The notes under the pieces are model-generated. The model searched no databases, was not told the DNA's origin, and saw nothing but the letters and a program-made list of their open reading frames with translations. From Mytilus galloprovincialis (lineage: Eukaryota; Mollusca; Bivalvia; Mytilida; Mytilidae): a DNA stretch of 64,000 bases. The stretch spans positions 76,482,724 through 76,546,723 of the forward strand of contig NC_134846.1 in assembly GCF_965363235.1 (NCBI RefSeq), in the 5' to 3' direction. Both the position numbers and the translations under genes were made by a program. Below, one piece after another: positions 62,703 through 64,000 of this stretch. The stretch's first letter is position 1; the number at the start of each line of letters is the position of its first letter.

Positions 62703-63785
62703 AACTTCAGTATTTACACGAAGTTGATACTGTGGATAAAGGTAAAGATTTTGCTGATAGAACCTCAATGTATACATTTTGTGGAAGACTGAATATTAGA
62801 ATAAAATGGAAATGAAACTAAGTATGATATAGATTCAGGGGAAGTATGTGATAATATAAAATATCTTCAGGTTGTATTTGTCTTGTTTTATCTAAATTTA
62901 TGCTAATGCTTTGGCATTGTGTCTGAGGTCTGACAGAATTATGTTAGAACTTTTGCCATTGACGACAGCATGCATCATTTGGCATGTTTTTTTCTGAACA
63001 CAAATCTTTTTTTTTACTGTAAACAAAACAGTCACGATATTTGCCATGCAATCCTTGTTGATACACCACGGTACCAGTAGGCTATTTGTCTAAGGTTTTA
63101 ACTCTCAACTAAAATGAAATAATCAAATTTTGATCTTGTAAGAAAGACATTTATTTTACACAAATATTTTTTTTTTATTAAATTTTCAAGCATCTTAATT
63201 ATATAACAATTAAGCTACGTTGTGTTATTTTTTCCTAATTTGATTAAGTGCTTCATTAATCAGATAATTGGTGTTGAGTTGTGACAAACATGTTTAATCA
63301 AGAAATAGTCCCTGTCCTTTTTGATAAAGTAACACTCCAATGTTGTTTTGGATCAATTCTTCACATACTCTCACATAAAATTGCTTTATTATATTTCCGA
63401 TATAAAAGTATTTTATTGTCATCAGCATCTAACTTTACATTTACAATCACCATATAGACTTGTCAATTTTCTCAGAGTTTCTGATTCACGACAGTACAAC
63501 GTAGCAATGAAATAACTTTAAATTAATTTAACCTTTATAAGTTAAACTAATCGTATAAAAGACATTACATGTATATAAAGTCCTTTTCCGGGTGGTTGGT
63601 TTTCAATGAAGGCTTAACAAAAAGCAAGGGAAATAATACGTATAGTTTATCGATACATGCGCAAATTACTGACAGGGTAACCGGGCAAACGTTGCTAAGG
63701 ACTCAGTAGTTATTGGAAGTCGTGGTTCCTGTCCAGGGGAGAAAGAAATAATTAAAAGTTTACCGGTATAGTAACAACATCAAAA
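62703..63785. other. Intergenic sequence and promoter of the next gene
   Basis: No gene is seen up to about 63600. Close to the next start codon are GTAACC-G-GGCAAAC (63677-63690) and GTTGCTAAGG (63691-63700), which resemble RFX X-box half-sites. This reading is tentative. Confidence 0.4.
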
Positions 63786-64000
63786 ATGTCGCAGGTTGGG
63801 ATACCCCGTCCCAATGTGATGGGTTTAGGAACAAATAAAAGTGGCATTACTCTACCACAGATTGCACATCCTTTATCTCGTATGTCAGGCCCCGGTAACT
63901 TGGATGTTCGTGGGGTGTCTCGTGATAGCCATAGACCAAATTCACAACCTTTAACAGGAAGACCATTAGCTAACGAAAATGTTTTCACTGGACGTAAATC
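63786..64000 (+). CDS. First exon of an unrecognised gene, cut by the window end
   Basis: ATG at 63786 follows an in-frame stop at 63753-63755 and opens 71 codons that remain open at the edge. The protein starts MSQVGIPRPNVMGLGTNKSG and continues rich in Pro, Ser, Arg and Asn, probably disordered. GC content is higher than in the surroundings, and codon use looks coding. I do not recognise the family. The minus-strand frame over the same bases is judged a shadow, since it lacks a promoter context. Confidence 0.65.
   Translation, partial: MSQVGIPRPNVMGLGTNKSGITLPQIAHPLSRMSGPGNLDVRGVSRDSHRPNSQPLTGRPLANENVFTGRK

Overview
The window is AT-rich animal genomic DNA, most likely from a bivalve mollusc and probably a mytilid mussel. 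This rests on introns with GT-AG borders, conserved metazoan genes, and several dispersed repeat families whose termini I recall from Mytilus genomes. The species call is inference; no database was searched.

Two protein-coding genes were reconstructed exon by exon. They sit head to head around a 368-bp shared promoter (23725-24092). On the minus strand, a small gene with four coding exons (23724 down to 3599, 128 aa) matches the UPF0561/C2orf68 family. On the plus strand, a gene with fourteen coding exons (24093-58383, 688 aa in the model) encodes USP39/Sad1, the catalytically dead ubiquitin-protease-like protein of the U4/U6.U5 tri-snRNP. The summed coding lengths (387 and 2067 nt) are multiples of three and every intron phase agrees. 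As I recall, human C2orf68 and USP39 are also divergent neighbours, so this looks like ancient microsynteny. The first exon of a third, unrecognised gene starts at 63786 and runs off the window.

Layout. 1-3200: dispersed repeats and a tRNA-like element split by a 0.95-kb fold-back element carrying hammerhead-like motifs. 3599-23724: C2orf68-like gene, whose last intron (17 kb) holds a Penelope-like relic, SINE pieces, two repeat elements and a 13.2-kb array of about 190 units of 68/69 bp. 23725-24092: bidirectional promoter. 24093-58383: USP39, with introns carrying a 1.5-kb fold-back, inverted copies of a roughly 0.45-kb element, terminal-inverted-repeat elements and several minisatellites. 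58384-63785: 3' UTR, then intergenic sequence with a tRNA-derived SINE and a hAT-like element with 8-bp target duplications. 63786-64000: start of the next gene.

The most unusual signal is in USP39. Short tandem arrays have grown exactly from gene-structure boundaries: the 3' splice sites of exons 8 and 9, the 5' splice site of exon 13, and the stop codon. At the three splice junctions each array multiplies a splice signal, giving rows of decoy acceptors or donors next to the authentic site.
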